A stretch of 64,000 bases of DNA, taken from positions 1 through 64,000 of the forward strand of contig NZ_JAERVJ010000010.1 in assembly GCF_016745395.1 (NCBI RefSeq), in the 5' to 3' direction. The stretch is from Methylocystis sp. Sn-Cys (GTDB lineage: Bacteria > Pseudomonadota > Alphaproteobacteria > Rhizobiales > Beijerinckiaceae). Positions 8,568 to 16,536 of this stretch are shown here, one piece after another (position 1 is the first letter of the stretch; the number at the start of each line of letters is the position of its first letter). Under the pieces are notes generated by a model, which saw nothing but the letters and a program-made list of their open reading frames with translations, was not told the DNA's origin and ran no database searches. The position numbers and the translations under genes were made by a program.

Positions 8568-8583
8568 CTAACGCTAACGTAAG
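8568..8583. promoter_or_regulatory. Imperfect dyad, possible MerR operator
   Basis: CTAACGCTAACGTAAG matches its own reverse complement at 12 of 16 positions and resembles the TACGT-based dyads bound by some MerR-family proteins. It sits between the divergent P460 and merR genes, 51 nt before the merR start. Binding is inferred from position and symmetry only. Confidence 0.35.
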
Positions 8584-8634
8584 AAAGTTGGCAATATGGC
8601 TATACGCCTCCCCCCTCGCGACCGGAGGGATGTC

Positions 8635-9096
8635 ATGAAAATCGGCGAGCTGGCCGAACGGCTCGACACGACGCCCAGAACGATCCGGCTTTACGAGGAG
8701 CTAGGGGTGATTGCGCCGGAGCGCACGCCCGGCGGCACCCGATTGTACCGCGAGAAGGATGCGAAGCGCCTCGAGGTCGCGTTGCGCCTGGCGCGGCTGG
8801 GAACAGAGCTCTGCGACATAGAGCGGCTTGCCCGAGTTCGCGAGGGCTGCGCGAGCGGCGCGGAGGCCGCAGTGAGCGTTTCCACGCTGCTCGGCGAGCT
8901 AAAGGAGTGGATAGATGAGACGTTGAACGATTTGAACGCTTTGAAGCTCGATCTTGAAACGGCGAACGCTCTCATCCGGCAATGTTCCAAGTGCCGGAAC
9001 AAACCTAACAGAAGCGCCTGTCCCGAGTGCCCCATGGATCGCAATGTCGAGTCGACCGATCTCGGCCGACTTATCTGGGACCCGGACTGCCCATAA
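8635..9096 (+). CDS. MerR-family regulator with Cys-rich C-terminus
   Basis: 153 residues. The N-terminal winged helix-turn-helix is typical of MerR (MKIGELAERLDTTPRTIRLY, 1-20, then YREKDAKRLE). A long dimerisation helix (about 85-115) follows. The effector end carries C117-x2-C120 and C129-x2-C132 plus C152, with C60 and C72 further upstream. Two CxxC pairs suggest a bound Zn or Fe-S site, or metal/redox sensing, though the ligand is unknown. The ATG at 8635 has GGAGG six bases upstream. Divergence from cytochrome P460 and the intervening dyad suggest it regulates that gene. Its stop is 4 nt from the end of the convergent YfhO-like gene. Confidence 0.85.
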   Translation: MKIGELAERLDTTPRTIRLYEELGVIAPERTPGGTRLYREKDAKRLEVALRLARLGTELCDIERLARVREGCASGAEAAVSVSTLLGELKEWIDETLNDLNALKLDLETANALIRQCSKCRNKPNRSACPECPMDRNVESTDLGRLIWDPDCP

Positions 9097-9100
9097 AGGC

Positions 9101-11416
9101 CTAAACGCCCGACCTTTGCCCTCGCCTGCGCGAAATCTCGCGCAACAGCCCCGGAACCGGCTGGAAGGTAAAGCGCACCTCGTGCCGCCCTTCCGGAATC
9201 GGCACCGCGCGGAATAGCACATTGGCGCGCAGAATCTCCGCCGCCTCGCCGTCGAGCGTCGCGAACCACCAGGGATGCCAGACGTCGTTGAGAATGAGCC
9301 AGCCGCCGCCGGGCGGGGCGTTGGTCTCGACCACGATCTCCGTATTGCCGTAAGAAACGAGCCGCGCCCGCGCGGCGTCGGGCGGCAGACCCTTACGCGT
9401 ATGGCAGAGCGGCGGCTCTTCGAGCAGCACCGTTTCGCGATAGTCGGCTTCCGGCCATTCGCCCGTCGCGACCATGCGCGCGAAATCGACATGCATGGCG
9501 CAGGTCGCGACCATCACGCGCGGATAGGCGCTTTTGTTCTCGTAGAGATGGACCTTGCCGATCTGCGTCAGCTCTTGCAGGTCGCCCGGCTTGTAATGCT
9601 TGTCGATCGCCTCGATCGGCACGCCCGTCGCGACATAACGCAGGCCCAACATGTCGGAGAGCGGCGAGCGATAGGCGGGAGAGAGCTTGGAGAACTCGCG
9701 CTGCTCCGGCAGCGCCACATGGTCGCCGGCGCCGGTCGCGTCCTCGAAGATCTTTAGACGGATCGGATTGTAGCCGAGATCGTGGTCGAGCCCATGGACG
9801 AGCGAGGCGTTGGGCCAGTGGAAGTCGATCGCCGCAAGCTCGACGCGGTCACGGCGATCCGGCGCTGCGTTCTCTTTCAGCTTCTCCTCGAGGAAAGCGA
9901 TCACCGGGTCTTTCGAATCTGTGCGAAGGACGTCGAATTGCTCCGGAGGCAAAGCGGTCGACTCATTGGGGCCGTTGCTGACCGCGAGATCGGCCGTCGC
10001 GAGCGCTGCGACGGCGGCCAGCAGCGCGAAGCCCCGCAGCCGCCCGGCGCCCACCGCGATGACCAACGCCGTCGCGCCCGCCACGAAAGCGGCGCTGATG
10101 GCGAGCGGCGCAAGGGCTTGCGCGAGATGCTCCCTTTTGGCGGCATAAGCGATGGCGAGCGCGAAAAGCCCCGCCAGGGCGCCGATGAGCAGAGGCGGAC
10201 GCGGCGCCGCCACACGACGCTCGATGAGCGTGAAGGCATAGCCGGCGAGGAGCGCGAAGGCGAAGCCGAAGAGGAAAGTGGCGTCGGCCGGCCGGCGCCA
10301 GAGATCGACGCCGGGGATATGGTAGAAAAAGGCGAAAGCGGGCGTGTAGCGGCCGAGCGCATAGAGCGAGAAGAAGAGAAGAGCGCCGGCGAAGAAGCGC
10401 GCTTCCCTTTCCGCAAAGAAGCCGCGCCCCAGCGCAGCGAGCGCGGCGACGAGGGGAATCGCCCCCGCATAGACGTTGGTCATATTGCGGGCGAGGAAAA
10501 GGTCCGGCTCGCCGACTGGCGGTCCCCAAAAGGCGGCAAGCGGCCCATCCGTCCCGAACATATTGGCCGAAAGAAGCGTGAAAAAGGACGCGGGCGGCAG
10601 CGAGCCTTTATAGGCGCCGTCGAGATCGATTTCGGGCCGATTGGAGTTAGCGGCGAGCTCCAGCGTGAAGGCGAGCGGCACAAAAATGATCGCCGCGCCG
10701 ACGACGGCGCCGGCGAGAAGCGGCGCAATGGCGGAAGCGACGGGGGCGTCGTCGGTTGCGATCCGGTAAAGCGCATAAGCCGCTAGCATCAGCACGCTCA
10801 AATACGCCACCTGATCGCGCCCGAGCACCATGAAGGCCGCGACCGCGCCGGCCGCCGCGCCATAGGCCGCCGAGCGGCGATCGAGCGCGCGCGCGAACAG
10901 CCATAATGTCACCGGCAGCCATGAGAAGCTCATGATCTGGCCCGTGTGCTGGATGCGCCAGGCCGCCGAGCCGCCGAAAGCGAAAGCGAGCGCCGCGATC
11001 AAAGCGCCCGCCGCACTCCAGCCGCGATCGCGGAAATAGGCCACCAGCGCGAGGCCGCCCATCGCCAGCATGCCGAAGACGATGGCGTCTTCCAGCACAA
11101 AGGACGGCTCTGGGACGAGCGCGGCGGCGAGAAGGAAAAACGGCGCGAAGATCAGCGACTGAGGATCGGCGATCTGCGGCATGCCGGCAAAGACATTGGG
11201 CGTCCAGAACGGCGACTGGCCCGAATGCAGCGCATGCGCCAGGAAGACGAATTGCGGCTGGAAATGCGCCTTCGCGTCCCATGGGATGGTGACGCGGCCG
11301 GAGAGCCAGGGGCAGGCGAGCGCCAACGCAGTGGCGAGAAAGAGAAGCGCGGCGAGGCCATAAGGCTCGCGGGTCTCGGCCTGTTCGATTTTCTTGTGCG
11401 GCGCAATCGTGCTCAT
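9101..11416 (-). CDS. YfhO-like polytopic membrane protein
   Basis: 771 residues with roughly a dozen hydrophobic segments through the first two-thirds and a large soluble C-terminal domain (about 560-771). A GT-C-like fold is suggested by the N-terminal loop holding WDAKAHFQPQ after the first membrane segment. This layout fits bacterial YfhO proteins, implicated in glycosylation of cell-wall or lipid-linked polymers in Gram-positives. The substrate here is unknown. I set the start at the ATG at 11416. The same frame stays open far upstream but reads there as Arg/Gly-rich sequence antisense to a TPR gene. It is convergent with merR and divergent from the TPR gene. Confidence 0.75.
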   Translation of the reverse strand: MSTIAPHKKIEQAETREPYGLAALLFLATALALACPWLSGRVTIPWDAKAHFQPQFVFLAHALHSGQSPFWTPNVFAGMPQIADPQSLIFAPFFLLAAALVPEPSFVLEDAIVFGMLAMGGLALVAYFRDRGWSAAGALIAALAFAFGGSAAWRIQHTGQIMSFSWLPVTLWLFARALDRRSAAYGAAAGAVAAFMVLGRDQVAYLSVLMLAAYALYRIATDDAPVASAIAPLLAGAVVGAAIIFVPLAFTLELAANSNRPEIDLDGAYKGSLPPASFFTLLSANMFGTDGPLAAFWGPPVGEPDLFLARNMTNVYAGAIPLVAALAALGRGFFAEREARFFAGALLFFSLYALGRYTPAFAFFYHIPGVDLWRRPADATFLFGFAFALLAGYAFTLIERRVAAPRPPLLIGALAGLFALAIAYAAKREHLAQALAPLAISAAFVAGATALVIAVGAGRLRGFALLAAVAALATADLAVSNGPNESTALPPEQFDVLRTDSKDPVIAFLEEKLKENAAPDRRDRVELAAIDFHWPNASLVHGLDHDLGYNPIRLKIFEDATGAGDHVALPEQREFSKLSPAYRSPLSDMLGLRYVATGVPIEAIDKHYKPGDLQELTQIGKVHLYENKSAYPRVMVATCAMHVDFARMVATGEWPEADYRETVLLEEPPLCHTRKGLPPDAARARLVSYGNTEIVVETNAPPGGGWLILNDVWHPWWFATLDGEAAEILRANVLFRAVPIPEGRHEVRFTFQPVPGLLREISRRRGQRSGV

Positions 11417-11506
11417 GCTCGGCTTCTTAACGCTTAAGCGCCACGACGCAAAATACCACAGCCTCTCTCCGCCCCCTCTTGCTGGCGCCATGTTTGCGAC
11501 GGCGCG

Positions 11507-12049
11507 ATGGGGGAAATTTACGGATGGATGGCCGCCGATATGGATATTTTTCGCGAGGTGGAGGGCGTCGATTTCGGGACCCTGCCGGGGCCGGTAGACA
11601 CATTGCTGCAGCAGGGCGTCGTCGCTTATCGCAGCGACAAAGCGCGCGCGGATCGCTTGTTTCGACAAGCGCTGGATCTCGCGCCAGAAGCGCTCGCCGC
11701 CTATTTCTGCCTGTATAAAATCCACACATACATGGGCAATCTCGAAACCGCCAAAGCCGCCGCGCTGGACGGCATGCGGGAGGCGGCGCGCCAGGCCGGC
11801 TGGCCGGACGATCCCAAGCTCTGGCCGGCGGGCCAATCCCATACGGACGGTCCGGCGCGATTTGCGCTCTTCACGCTGAAGGCCTTGACCTTCATCGAGC
11901 TGAAACGCGGCGATCGGAGCACGGCGGACGCGCAGCTCAGGATTCTCTCGATCGTCGATCCAGCGGGAAGCGTCGGCTGGCCGGTCATCGCAGCGCTCGC
12001 GGAAGGAGCTGCCAGCGCGAGCGGGATGCATTCTCCCCGATTGTCGTAA
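11507..12049 (+). CDS. TPR-like hypothetical protein
   Basis: 180 residues, mostly helical. A TPR-like unit is visible at about 34-75, where an ADRLFRQALDLAPEALAAYFCLYKIHTYMGNLETAKAA-type pattern has the expected small and large residue spacing. It has no signal peptide or membrane segment. Start alternatives at 11525 or 11540 would shorten the N-terminus slightly. Function is unknown. It lies between the divergent YfhO-like gene and an ABC export operon, 76 nt ahead of the latter with a strong hairpin between, so it may or may not share that transcript. Confidence 0.65.
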   Translation: MGEIYGWMAADMDIFREVEGVDFGTLPGPVDTLLQQGVVAYRSDKARADRLFRQALDLAPEALAAYFCLYKIHTYMGNLETAKAAALDGMREAARQAGWPDDPKLWPAGQSHTDGPARFALFTLKALTFIELKRGDRSTADAQLRILSIVDPAGSVGWPVIAALAEGAASASGMHSPRLS

Positions 12050-12078
12050 ATGCGACGGGCGCAGCGAGACGCTTTCGC

Positions 12079-12114
12079 CTATATGATGGTTGGGCTCCCG
12101 CAACCATCATATAG
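12079..12114. promoter_or_regulatory. Perfect 14-bp inverted repeat over the ABC operon leader
   Basis: Arms 12079-12092 and 12101-12114 pair perfectly around an 8-nt GC-rich loop. The 3' arm ends inside the only plausible ribosome-binding site (AGAGG, 12113-12117) of the ABC gene starting with TTG at 12126. No T-run follows, so this is more likely an operator or translation-control hairpin than a terminator. Confidence 0.55.
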
Positions 12115-12125
12115 AGGCCTTTCGC

Positions 12126-12842
12126 TTGCACGCTCCGTCGACCCGCGCTGAAACGGCCTCGCTGGACACGCTTTCAGCTCCGCTGCTGCGCGTCGTCAAT
12201 CTGCGCAAATCCTACGCGACGCCGCAAGGCGCGCTGCCCGTGCTGCGCGGCGTCGGCCTCTCGCTCGCAGCGGGCGAGACGCTCGCGCTGATGGGAGAGT
12301 CGGGTAGCGGAAAAAGCACGCTGCTGCATCTGATCGGCGCGCTCGATGACGCCGATGGCGGTGAAATCATCCTTGATGGCGTCAACATCACGGGGCTGCC
12401 GGAACAGGCGCGCGCCGCGCTGCGCCGCGAGACGATCGGCGTCGTCTTTCAGCAGTTCAATCTTATTGCGAGCCTCACGGTCGCCGAGAACCTCGCCTTT
12501 CAAGCCCGGCTTGCTGGGCGCCTCGATCCACACTGGCAGGCGCGGCTCACGCATCGCCTCGGCCTCGACGCTCTCGTCTCGCGCTATCCCGAGCAGCTTT
12601 CGGGCGGACAGCAGCAGCGCGTCGCCGTCGGACGGGCGCTGGCGGCGCGGCCGCAGCTTCTGCTGGCCGACGAGCCGACCGGCAATCTCGACGAAGCGGC
12701 CGGCGACGCCGTTCTGGCGTTGACGCTGGAGCTCGTCGCCGAGACGGGCTGCGCTTTTCTCATGGTCACCCATAGCGCTCGTCTCGCCGCGCTTTTGTCG
12801 CGCCGGGAGCGGCTCGTCGCCGGAGCGCTCGCGACATCATGA
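12126..12842 (+). CDS. ABC transporter ATP-binding protein, LolD/AttE-like
   Basis: A 238-residue ATPase with Walker A GESGSGKS (57-64), the LSGGQQQR signature, Walker B LLLADEPTG and the switch histidine in the VTHSAR segment. This is the class that pairs with FtsX/MacB-type permeases to move lipoproteins or other envelope molecules. I chose TTG at 12126, with AGAGG eight bases upstream, over an ATG at 12090 that falls inside the hairpin and has no ribosome-binding site. It overlaps the permease gene by ATGA. With the permease and the AttH-like protein it forms a three-gene operon resembling the Agrobacterium att ABC genes. Confidence 0.88.
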   Translation: MHAPSTRAETASLDTLSAPLLRVVNLRKSYATPQGALPVLRGVGLSLAAGETLALMGESGSGKSTLLHLIGALDDADGGEIILDGVNITGLPEQARAALRRETIGVVFQQFNLIASLTVAENLAFQARLAGRLDPHWQARLTHRLGLDALVSRYPEQLSGGQQQRVAVGRALAARPQLLLADEPTGNLDEAAGDAVLALTLELVAETGCAFLMVTHSARLAALLSRRERLVAGALATS

Positions 12843-15304
12843 GGCAGACGTTCTTCGCGCTGGCGGCTTTGCTCAGCCATTGGCGTCGCCACCCCACCAA
12901 TCTCGCCATGCTCGTGCTCGGTCTCGCCATCGCCACCGCGCTGTGGAGCGGCGTGCAGGCGCTCAACGCCCAGGCGCGCAGGAGCTATGACAACGCGGCG
13001 GCCGTGTTCACCGGCGGCGGCGCGCAGAATATCGTCTCGACGAGAGGCGGGCTTTTTCCGCAGTCGCTCTTCGTGACGTTGCGGCGCGCCGGGGTGAAGG
13101 TTTCGCCCGCGCTGGAAGGAACGGCTCGGGTCGGCGCGCGGAATATTCGACTGATCGGCATAGAGCCCGTCACGCTTCCCGCCGCGACGACGCTCGCGCC
13201 ATTGCGCGAGAGCAAGGAGGCGACGAATATTCTCACCGGCGAGGGCCGGAGTTTCGCCGCCCCGCAAACCTTGCGCGATCTGCACATCTCGGAGGGCGCG
13301 CGGATCGTGACGGAGCGCGGCTTTACGCTGCCGCCCGTCTACGCCATCGGCGCCGCCCCGCCCGGCGCCGTCATCGTGGACATCGGCGTCGCGCAAAAGG
13401 CGCTCGACAAGCCGTCCCGCCTCTCGCGATTGATCCTGCCGCCTCAAACCCGGCTCGACGCCACGCGGCTGACGGCGGTTGCGGGCGATGAGCTGCGGCT
13501 CGTCGAGCCGGACGAGGAGAGCGATCTCTCGCGCCTCACCGATAGTTTCCATCTCAATCTCACCGCCTTTGGCCTGCTGGCTTTTCTCGTCGGCTTCTTC
13601 ATCGTCAACGCCTCCTTCGGGCTGGCATTCGAGCAGCGCCTGCCGATGGTGCGCACCTTGCGCGCGCTCGGCGTCTCGATTCGCGCGCTCGTCGCCGCAT
13701 TGTTTTGCGAGCTTGCGGCCTTCACGCTTCTGGCGGGCGGGCTCGGCGTCGTCGGCGGCTATTTCATCGCGGCCGCGCTGCTGCCGGATGTCGCCGCGAG
13801 CCTCGAAGGGCTTTATGGCGCGCAGCTTCCGGGACAGTTGGCGCTCGACGCGCGCTGGTGGCTTTCGGGTCTCGGCATGGCCGGCGCCGGCGCGCTGCTC
13901 GCGGCGGGAAGCGGCTTATCGAAGACTCTTCGGCTGCCCGTGCTTTCAGTGGCGCGGCCGATGGCTTGGCGCGATGCGCACCACCGCTATCTGCGCCGAC
14001 AGGCTGCGCTTGCGGCGCTCGCGCTCGTCGGCGCGACGCTCGCCTATTCTTTCGCCGAAGGGCTGGCGATGGGCTTCGCCGTCATCGCGCTCGCGCTGCT
14101 CGCCGCAGCCCTCTTCCTGCCCGTGGCGCTCGCGGCGATCTTATGGGTCGGGGAAAGCCTTGCGCAGCGCCCGCTGGCGCGCTGGTTCTTTGCGGATGGC
14201 CGGCAGGAGATCCCCGGTCTCTCGCTCGCTTTGACGGCGCTGCTTCTTGCGCTCGCGACCAATATCGGCGTCGGCGGCATGGTCGAAGGCTTCCGCCAGA
14301 CCTTCACGGGCTGGCTGGATCAACGTCTGGTCGCCGAGGTCTATTTCGAAGCCGCAACGCCCTCTGACGCGCGCGAGATCGAAGCCTGGGCGAAGGAGCA
14401 GCCGGAGATCGCCGCCATTCTACCTGTCTGGCGCACGAAGACGCGCATTTCCGACTGGCCCGTCGAAATCATCGGCTTGGCGCCGCATCAGACCTATTCC
14501 GCGCATTTCACCCTGCTCGAAGGCGGCGAGGACGCCTGGCGCGCGCTGCACGACGAAGACGCCGCGCTCATCAGCGAACAGCTCGCGCGGCGCCTGAAAA
14601 TCGGCCTCGGCGCCATGCTCGACATTCCAACGCCGCAAAACTTATGGCGCGCGAAGGTCGTCGGCATTTTCCCCGACTACGGCAATCCGAAAGGGCAATT
14701 GCGGATCGACCATGCGAGGCTCGCCGAGCATTTCTCGGACGCTTCCGGCGTGCATTATTCACTGCGCGTGGCGCCGGCGAATGTCGCGCCCTTGATGGAG
14801 AAGATGCAAAGCCGCTTCGGACCAAAGCTCGCGCGCCTCATCGACAATGCCGGGATCAAGAAAATCTCGACCAATATTTTCGAGCGGACCTTCACCGTCA
14901 CCACGGCGCTCGACACGCTCACCCTTATCGTCGCGGCCATCGCGCTCTTTGCCAGCCTGCTGACGCTCAGCAATCTGCGACTCGCGCATATTGCGCCGGT
15001 GTGGGCGATTGGCGTCACGCGCCGTCGGCTCGCCGGGCTCGAGCTGTTGCGCATGCTGCTGTTTGCGTCGGGCGCGGCGCTGATCGCAATTCCCCTTGGC
15101 CTCTTCATGACCTGGAGCCTCGTCGCCATCGTCAATGTCGCCGCCTTCGGCTGGCGCCTGCCGATGCATGTCTTTCCGTTGCAATGGGGCGCGGTCTTTG
15201 TCGTCGCGCTCCTCACTGCGCTTTTTGCAGCGACGATCCCCGCCCTGCGTCTGGCGCGCTGCGCGCCGGTCGATCTGTTGAAGGTGTTCGCCAATGAACG
15301 GTAG
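12839..15304 (+). CDS. FtsX-type ABC transporter permease
   Basis: 821 residues. Membrane segments occur at about 18-38, around 245-270, 290-320, 345-365, 390-440 and 470-490, and a C-terminal block of three lies at about 690-815. Large extracytoplasmic loops lie at 40-240 and 500-680. This duplicated FtsX arrangement is that of large LolC/E-related permeases. The ATGA overlap with the ATPase gene indicates translational coupling, and its last 11 nt overlap the earliest possible start of the AttH-like gene. The system presumably extracts or exports an envelope substrate with energy from the ATPase. The cargo is unknown. Confidence 0.85.
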   Translation: MRQTFFALAALLSHWRRHPTNLAMLVLGLAIATALWSGVQALNAQARRSYDNAAAVFTGGGAQNIVSTRGGLFPQSLFVTLRRAGVKVSPALEGTARVGARNIRLIGIEPVTLPAATTLAPLRESKEATNILTGEGRSFAAPQTLRDLHISEGARIVTERGFTLPPVYAIGAAPPGAVIVDIGVAQKALDKPSRLSRLILPPQTRLDATRLTAVAGDELRLVEPDEESDLSRLTDSFHLNLTAFGLLAFLVGFFIVNASFGLAFEQRLPMVRTLRALGVSIRALVAALFCELAAFTLLAGGLGVVGGYFIAAALLPDVAASLEGLYGAQLPGQLALDARWWLSGLGMAGAGALLAAGSGLSKTLRLPVLSVARPMAWRDAHHRYLRRQAALAALALVGATLAYSFAEGLAMGFAVIALALLAAALFLPVALAAILWVGESLAQRPLARWFFADGRQEIPGLSLALTALLLALATNIGVGGMVEGFRQTFTGWLDQRLVAEVYFEAATPSDAREIEAWAKEQPEIAAILPVWRTKTRISDWPVEIIGLAPHQTYSAHFTLLEGGEDAWRALHDEDAALISEQLARRLKIGLGAMLDIPTPQNLWRAKVVGIFPDYGNPKGQLRIDHARLAEHFSDASGVHYSLRVAPANVAPLMEKMQSRFGPKLARLIDNAGIKKISTNIFERTFTVTTALDTLTLIVAAIALFASLLTLSNLRLAHIAPVWAIGVTRRRLAGLELLRMLLFASGAALIAIPLGLFMTWSLVAIVNVAAFGWRLPMHVFPLQWGAVFVVALLTALFAATIPALRLARCAPVDLLKVFANER

Positions 15305-16523
15305 GACTTCACCGACCAACAATGGCGACGGTTGGTTGCAAGCCACGGTGTCATTCCCGACGCTCGCGCAAGCGAGCGATCGGGAATCCAGAGCAAAGCC
15401 GCCAATGTGGCTCTGGATTCCCGATCGGGCCTCCGGCCCGTCGGGAATGACGCCCCCCGGTTTAGGCCGCTCGACCGCGACGCGTAAGATCCTGGCCCTC
15501 CTCTTCGCTTTCTTGCCCGCCTCCGCGATGGCGCAAAGCTATAGCGGGCTCGGCGACGCGGCGCCGGGCTTCGATATGCCCAAGCGCGGAACGCCGATTG
15601 TTTTCCCCAAAGACCATGGCGCGCATCCGCGCTTTCGCACCGAATGGTGGTATCTCACGGCCAATCTGCATGGCGCCGACGGGGCCGCCTATGGCATGCA
15701 GTGGACGCTCTTTCGCTTCGGACTCGAGCCGCCGCGCCAACAGAACGAAGGTTGGGACGACCGCAATGTCTGGATGGCCCATGCCGCCGTCACCAGCGCG
15801 AACGAGCACCTTTTCGCCGAGACCAGATCCCGCGGCGGCGTTGGAACGGCGGGCGTCGAGGCCGACCCGTTCAAGGCCTATATCGACGACTGGTCTTTCG
15901 AGGCCGAGGGCGTCGACTTCGGCAAGGCGCGCGCCTTTGCGCGGGGGCCCGAGTTTTCCTATTCGCTCGATCTCACACGCGGCGGGCCTTTCGTATTGCA
16001 AGGCGACGCCGGTTTCAGCCAAAAGGCTGAAACCGGCCAAGCCTCGCATTATTACAGCCAGCCCTTCTTCTCGGTCGGCGGAACGCTGAAACTACACGGA
16101 CGCGACATCGCAGTCACCGGGCGCGCCTGGATGGACCGCGAGTGGAGCAGCCAGACGCTCGCGCCGGATCAAAAAGGCTGGGACTGGTTCTCCTTGCATC
16201 TCACCAATGGCGACGCGCTCATGCTCTTCCGCTTCCGTGGCCCGCGCGACTATGTCTCTGGCAATTGGATCTCGGCAGACGGCGCCACGAAGCAGCTTGC
16301 AGCCGACGATATTTCGCTCACGCCGCTGGCGCAGACGGCGATCGGCGCCCACAGCCTGCCGACGCGCTGGCGCGTGCAAGTAAAGAGCCGCGGCCTCGAC
16401 ATAGAAACAACGCCGCTCAACCCCAAAAGCTGGATGGGAGGGAATTGGGCTTACTGGGAAGGGCCCATCTCATTCCAGGGCTCACAAGCCGGCGAGGGCT
16501 ATCTGGAGATGACGGGGTACTGA
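15294..16523 (+). CDS. AttH/CrtC-like secreted lipocalin-fold hydrolase
   Basis: The conserved body begins after a signal-like segment (KILALLFAFLPASAMAQS) and contains FRTEWWYLTANL, MQWTLFRFGL, WMAHAAV and later WMDREWSSQ, typical of AttH and related carotenoid 1,2-hydratase/lipocalin proteins. Two starts are possible. ATG 15294 overlaps the permease stop by 11 nt but then reads through a family B repeat (15350-15451). ATG 15447 lies within the end of that repeat and gives a normal signal peptide but a poor ribosome-binding site. The gene completes an ATPase-permease-AttH operon. Such proteins are exported and thought to act on or carry hydrophobic molecules. The substrate is unknown. Confidence 0.8.
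   Translation: MNGRTSPTNNGDGWLQATVSFPTLAQASDRESRAKPPMWLWIPDRASGPSGMTPPGLGRSTATRKILALLFAFLPASAMAQSYSGLGDAAPGFDMPKRGTPIVFPKDHGAHPRFRTEWWYLTANLHGADGAAYGMQWTLFRFGLEPPRQQNEGWDDRNVWMAHAAVTSANEHLFAETRSRGGVGTAGVEADPFKAYIDDWSFEAEGVDFGKARAFARGPEFSYSLDLTRGGPFVLQGDAGFSQKAETGQASHYYSQPFFSVGGTLKLHGRDIAVTGRAWMDREWSSQTLAPDQKGWDWFSLHLTNGDALMLFRFRGPRDYVSGNWISADGATKQLAADDISLTPLAQTAIGAHSLPTRWRVQVKSRGLDIETTPLNPKSWMGGNWAYWEGPISFQGSQAGEGYLEMTGY
15350..15451. repeat. Family B palindromic repeat (copy 1), inside the AttH reading frame
   Basis: A complete B element with outer ends GTCATTCCCGACGCTCGC and CGTCGGGAATGAC. Internal pairing regions include a CCAGAGC/GGCTCTGG pair and a GATCGGGC...GCCCGTC stem. It matches the copy at 24883-24986 closely. 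Here it is in frame and without stop codons at the beginning of the AttH-like gene. Confidence 0.85.
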
Positions 16524-16536
16524 GCCTTGCTGTCCC

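Noticed and set aside
11417-12103. N-terminal extension of the YfhO-like protein
   Set aside because: The frame is open, but it lies antisense to the TPR gene and reads as low-quality Arg/Gly-rich sequence. The membrane protein begins naturally at 11416.
12090-12125. ATG start for the ABC ATPase
   Set aside because: It falls inside the inverted repeat, has no ribosome-binding site and adds residues without family character. TTG 12126 fits better.
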